DNA from: RGIG8785 sp045655245 | GTDB taxonomy: Bacteria > Bacillota > Clostridia > RGIG8785 | Length of the DNA stretch: 9,794 bases | Direction of reading: 5' to 3' | Assembly (NCBI GenBank): GCA_045655245.1 | Contig: JAZOOX010000021.1 | Span: forward strand, 1-9,794 | In this document: positions 7,501-9,794 of the stretch, piece after piece | Numbering within the stretch: position 1 is the first letter of the stretch | How the letters are laid out: each line of letters opens with the position of its first letter | Translations under genes and position numbers: made by a program | The notes under the pieces: model-generated | Databases searched by the model: none | Seen by the model: the letters and a program-made list of their open reading frames with translations, nothing else | Told to the model about the DNA's origin: nothing

Positions 7501-7506
7501 AACAAG

Positions 7507-7962
7507 ATGAATTTGGTTTTCTTTTTTGCGATTATTGTCGGCGGCGTGATTGCAGACCATCTGTTGAAATATTGGGCAATCGTCAACCTAATGGGTCAAG
7601 GGGGGCGGGAACTGATTCCTGCTCTCCTGAACCTTCGGTACGTTAAAAACACCGGTGCGGCGTTTGGGATCCTCTCGGGACACCCCGTTCTTTTGGCGGT
7701 CATCAGCATCGCCATTTTAACCGTTCTCCTGGTGTACACTTTAAAGTACGAGCGACTTCATCCCGTGTTTATGACCGCTTCGGCACTGATTATCAGCGGT
7801 GCTTTGGGCAACCTGATTGACCGCGTTTTCCGTGGATATGTAGTGGACTTTTTAGAGTTTGCTTTTATCGACTTCCCGGTTTTTAACATTGCTGATTGCT
7901 TTGTTGTTGCGGGGGCGTGTTTGCTTGCAATACAAGTTTTGTTTTTGGAAAAGGGTGAATGA
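7507..7962 (+). CDS. lspA: Lipoprotein signal peptidase (signal peptidase II)
   Basis: A 151-residue integral membrane aspartyl protease that removes the signal peptide from prolipoproteins after Lgt has attached diacylglycerol to the lipobox Cys. It has four hydrophobic segments (about 3-23, 60-78, 87-104 and 127-147). The family boxes are all present: D17 in the first helix with Lys21, NTGAAFG at 48-54, GALGNLIDR at 98-106, VVDF at 112-115 and FNIAD at 126-130. D114 and D130 are the catalytic aspartate pair. Length is normal for the family. The stop overlaps the start of rluD (ATGA), so the two are translationally coupled, a common arrangement in Firmicutes. A likely client within this window is the GerAC-type lipoprotein. 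Confidence 0.97.
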   Translation: MNLVFFFAIIVGGVIADHLLKYWAIVNLMGQGGRELIPALLNLRYVKNTGAAFGILSGHPVLLAVISIAILTVLLVYTLKYERLHPVFMTASALIISGALGNLIDRVFRGYVVDFLEFAFIDFPVFNIADCFVVAGACLLAIQVLFLEKGE

Positions 7963-8876
7963 AGGTGGCGGAGTATCGCATCACGGCAGAACCGTCGGAC
8001 GAAAAAATGCGTGTCGACGCTTTTCTGGCAGAACAGTTTGAAGAATTAACCCGTTCGTACATTAAAAAGCAATGCGATGACGGCAGACTCACCATAAACG
8101 GAAAGGCAGCAAAAGCAGCGCAAAAACTAAATGGTGGGGACGAGGTGTGTTTGGTTTGCCCCGACCCTGTTGCCCTGTCGGTTGAAGCGGAGAATATCCC
8201 CCTCGATATCGTTTATGAGGACCGTGAACTTTTGGTGGTTAATAAACCCCGCGGAATGGTGGTACATCCCGCTGCGGGGAATCAAAACGGGACTTTAGTC
8301 AATGCGTTGCTCTTTCATTGTCCTGATGAGCTTTCGGGAATTAACGGGGTCATTCGCCCCGGTATTGTTCATCGTATTGACAAGGACACCAGCGGACTTT
8401 TGGTGGTGGCAAAAACGAACGCGGCGCATCTTTCGTTGGCAGAACAGTTACGGGAACATCAGATGACTCGTCGTTATCGCGCCATTGTCTGGGGGAAAAC
8501 CGAAGAAGGGACGATTGACGCGCCTATTGGACGCCATCCTACCGAGCGTAAAAAGATGGCGATTGTCCCTGACGGTCGTCATGCGGTGACCCATTTCAAA
8601 ACGTTGAAACAGTTTTCCAAGTGGAGCCTGATCGAATGCCGACTGGAAACGGGACGCACCCATCAAATTCGTGTGCACCTCAGTGCGAAAGGCCACCCTC
8701 TGGTCGGAGACTCGGTTTACGGCGGAAAGCGAGACACTTTAGGTTTGGACGGACAGGCTTTGCATGCAGGGGTATTGGGTTTTGTCCATCCCCAAAGCGG
8801 CGAATATATGGAATTTTCCGTCGAGCCGCCTGGACCGTTTTTGACTTTATTGGAAAAAATCGAAAAAATCGGATAA
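7959..8876 (+). CDS. rluD: Ribosomal large subunit pseudouridine synthase, RluA/RluD family
   Basis: A 305-residue enzyme that isomerises specific uridines to pseudouridine in RNA, by family most likely in 23S rRNA. An S4 RNA-binding domain occupies about residues 17-65 (MRVDAFLAEQFEELTRSYIK is its opening). The catalytic domain follows with VVNKPRGMVVHP at 93-104 and the signature HRIDKDTSGLLVVAK at 138-152, where Asp141 is the catalytic residue. RYRAIVWG (about 172-179) and ETGRTHQIRVHLSAKGHPLVGD (from about 228) are further RluA-family blocks. Its ATG lies inside the lspA stop region (ATGA overlap). The RluA family contains RluA, RluC and RluD types plus unnamed Firmicutes paralogues (YlyB type); the S4 domain and the position next to lspA favour the RluD/YlyB type, but the exact target uridine cannot be read from sequence. 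Confidence 0.95.
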   Translation: MKVAEYRITAEPSDEKMRVDAFLAEQFEELTRSYIKKQCDDGRLTINGKAAKAAQKLNGGDEVCLVCPDPVALSVEAENIPLDIVYEDRELLVVNKPRGMVVHPAAGNQNGTLVNALLFHCPDELSGINGVIRPGIVHRIDKDTSGLLVVAKTNAAHLSLAEQLREHQMTRRYRAIVWGKTEEGTIDAPIGRHPTERKKMAIVPDGRHAVTHFKTLKQFSKWSLIECRLETGRTHQIRVHLSAKGHPLVGDSVYGGKRDTLGLDGQALHAGVLGFVHPQSGEYMEFSVEPPGPFLTLLEKIEKIG

Positions 8877-8891
8877 ATTTCAAAAAAGTAC

Positions 8892-8920
8892 TGGACAAAC
8901 CCGCTTTTTGATGTTATAAT
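8892..8920 (+). promoter_or_regulatory. Sigma-A promoter of the tRNA-Val gene
   Basis: TGGACA (8892-8897), a 17-base spacer and a perfect TATAAT (8915-8920) preceded by TGT form an extended -10 promoter. This is the strongest promoter in the window, as expected for a stable RNA gene. The start should be near 8927. Confidence 0.85.
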
Positions 8921-8924
8921 AACA

Positions 8925-8945
8925 AAGTCGTCAGAGAGACGACTT
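8925..8945 (+). repeat. Perfect 8-bp hairpin in the tRNA-Val leader
   Basis: AAGTCGTC (8925-8932) and GACGACTT (8938-8945) are exact complements around an AGAGA loop. The hairpin begins at the predicted transcription start and ends three bases before the mature tRNA. It could be an operator, or a 5' leader structure of the pre-tRNA. Confidence 0.6.
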
Positions 8946-8948
8946 CAT

Positions 8949-9025
8949 GGGAGTATAGCTCAGTTGGTTAGAGTGCTTGCTTGACATGCAAGAGGTCACT
9001 GGTTCGAGCCCAGTTATTCCCACCA
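8949..9025 (+). tRNA. tRNA-Val (anticodon GAC)
   Basis: All four arms fold by eye. The acceptor GGGAGTA (8949-8955) pairs with TATTCCC (9015-9021), including one G-U. The D arm has GCTC and GAGT around AGTTGGTTA. The anticodon arm is CTTGC, loop TTGACAT, GCAAG, so the anticodon is GAC and decodes GUC/GUU valine codons. A five-base variable loop follows, then the T arm ACTGG TTCGAGC CCAGT. The discriminator is A, and CCA is encoded (9023-9025). The gene has its own promoter and terminator, so it is a single-gene transcription unit between rluD and birA. Confidence 0.96.
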
Positions 9026-9054
9026 AAGGCGTTTCCGAAGGGGAACGCCTTTTT
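9026..9054 (+). terminator. Intrinsic terminator of tRNA-Val
   Basis: AAGGCGTTTCC (9026-9036) pairs with GGGAACGCCTT (9041-9051) around the loop GAAG, with one G-U pair, and runs directly into a T tract at 9050-9054. It starts on the base after the encoded CCA. Confidence 0.9.
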
Positions 9055-9191
9055 CATTGATAAGAAAGTGCTTGAGTATCTTAAAATGCGAATCTGTACA
9101 GAGCGGCACGGTAGGATGGTTGCCTGTGACGGGATCGTAAATGCGTTGTTATGAAAGGAGCCTGCGGGCTTCTTTTCTTTAGGAGGTTGTA
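9055..9191 (+). promoter_or_regulatory. Leader region of birA, possibly structured
   Basis: No recognisable gene lies between the tRNA terminator and birA. The stretch holds a perfect 10-base palindrome TCTGTACAGA (9093-9102); a possible stem between 9104-9111 and 9124-9131 with one G-A mismatch and a 12-base loop; and a terminator-like hairpin at 9153-9176. Only a weak promoter is visible: TTGAGT at 9072-9077, 17 bases, then TGTACA at 9095-9100, which would place the palindrome over the -10. I recognise no known riboswitch class in it. Confidence 0.35.
9153..9180 (+). terminator. Terminator-like hairpin just before birA
   Basis: GAAAGGAGCC (9153-9162) pairs with GGCTTCTTTT... (9167-9176) around TGCG, with two G-U pairs, and is followed by CTTT rather than an unbroken T run. 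It ends one base before the AGGAGG of birA (9181-9186). It could be a weak terminator, an attenuator, or a hairpin that affects translation start. Confidence 0.45.
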
Positions 9192-9794
9192 ATGAAAGAC
9201 CTGCTTCAAAAAGAATCTATTGAATCCCTTTTAACAGTACCACAGTGTGTCGTTTCCGTTTTGGACGAGGTGACATCAACCAATACGCTGTTGCGGGAAC
9301 TGGCGGCCAAGGGTGTCCCTGAAGGGATGCTTTTGGTCACCGACTATCAAACGGCAGGGCGTGGAAGACGGGGCCGCACCTTTCATTCACCCAAAGGGAC
9401 GGGGCTTTATATGAGTTTACTGCTTCGCCCCGCTTTCGGACCTGAACAGGCAATTTTTTTAACCACCGCCTGTGCTGTTGCCGCGACTGAAGCGGTAGAA
9501 CAGTTTGGCGTTTCTTTGGGGATTAAATGGGTCAACGACCTTTATTTAAACGGCCGCAAAGCGGCAGGAATTTTGACCGAAGGGATCGAAAACGGTGTTG
9601 TTGTTGGCATCGGTTTGAACCTTTACCCACCCAAAGACGGATTCCCGAAAGAACTGGAATCCATTGCAACTGCCATTTTTTCCGAAGAGACCGAAAACCT
9701 GAAAAACCGATTGGCAGCGGAATGGGTAAATCGATTTTGGACGATGTATCAAGACCTTGCCCCCGAACACTATCTGGACCGCTATCGCGCCCGT
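9192..9794 (+). CDS. birA: Biotin-[acetyl-CoA-carboxylase] ligase (partial, 3' end outside window)
   Basis: The first 201 residues of a biotin-protein ligase, which makes biotinyl-5'-AMP and transfers biotin to a lysine of the carrier domain of acetyl-CoA carboxylase or other carboxylases. The substrate loop GRGRRGR is at residues 56-62, preceded by STN at 29-31 and QTAGRG. KWVNDLY at 112-118 and GRKAAGIL at 121-128, with biotin-contacting Lys123, complete the active site, and GIGLNL (about 145-150) follows. AGGAGG at 9181-9186 lies five bases before the ATG and fixes the start. The catalytic domain begins within about 20 residues of this ATG, so the N-terminal winged-helix DNA-binding domain of the Escherichia coli and Bacillus repressor type is absent; this is the monofunctional class. 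The frame stays open to the window edge, so the C-terminal domain is not visible. Confidence 0.95.
   Translation, partial: MKDLLQKESIESLLTVPQCVVSVLDEVTSTNTLLRELAAKGVPEGMLLVTDYQTAGRGRRGRTFHSPKGTGLYMSLLLRPAFGPEQAIFLTTACAVAATEAVEQFGVSLGIKWVNDLYLNGRKAAGILTEGIENGVVVGIGLNLYPPKDGFPKELESIATAIFSEETENLKNRLAAEWVNRFWTMYQDLAPEHYLDRYRAR

Noticed and set aside
8949..9054. tRNA-Val as an integration site for a mobile element
   Set aside because: The tRNA is followed at once by its terminator and a housekeeping gene. No integrase and no repeated tRNA 3' end are present in the window.
9086..9154. 22-codon open frame (ATG 9086 to TGA 9154) as a leader peptide for an attenuator before birA
   Set aside because: There is no Shine-Dalgarno sequence before the ATG and no run of a regulatory amino acid. 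Its closeness to the hairpin at 9153 is noted but not enough.
9055..9191. T-box riboswitch upstream of birA
   Set aside because: The conserved T-box bulge sequence (AGGGUGGNACCGCG) is absent and birA is not a typical T-box target.

Overview
The window reads as ordinary chromosome from an endospore-forming member of the Firmicutes, most likely the class Clostridia. The evidence is a complete three-gene GerA-type spore germination receptor operon, strong AGGAGG-type ribosome binding sites, a ComFC-family gene, a PgcA-like phosphosugar mutase, an lspA-rluD pair and classical sigma-A promoters. Base composition looks roughly balanced by eye. I see no mobile element, phage gene, CRISPR array or compositional break, and I cannot name the genus from sequence alone.

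Layout, left to right. At 1-120 is the 3' end of an unidentified + strand gene that overlaps comFC (117-839) by four bases. A + strand phosphoglucomutase/phosphomannomutase gene follows at 924-2666. Its last 50 bases overlap the tail of a convergent minus-strand operon. That operon runs right to left as GerAA (6097-4604), GerAC lipoprotein (4607-3657) and GerAB permease (3657-2617), with each gene overlapping the next. About 110 bases divergent from it is a + strand, membrane-anchored, beta-propeller-like protein of unknown function (6207-7442). Next come lspA (7507-7962), with a good sigma-A promoter, and an RluD-type pseudouridine synthase (7959-8876), coupled by an ATGA overlap. A tRNA-Val(GAC) follows (8949-9025) with its own promoter, leader hairpin and intrinsic terminator. 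The window closes inside a biotin-protein ligase gene (from 9192) that lacks the N-terminal DNA-binding domain.

How the genes relate: the three Ger proteins should form one inner-membrane germinant receptor in the dormant spore. LspA trims lipoproteins, and the GerAC-type subunit here carries a lipobox and would be a substrate. The other genes are housekeeping: sugar-phosphate interconversion, rRNA modification, valine decoding and biotinylation of carboxylases.

I did not find a convincing previously undescribed system. The best second-look items are small: a possible compensated frameshift inside comFC, a perfect inverted repeat that could hide the lspA ribosome binding site in read-through transcripts, a perfect hairpin in the tRNA-Val leader, a structured leader before birA, and the unknown propeller protein facing the germination operon.
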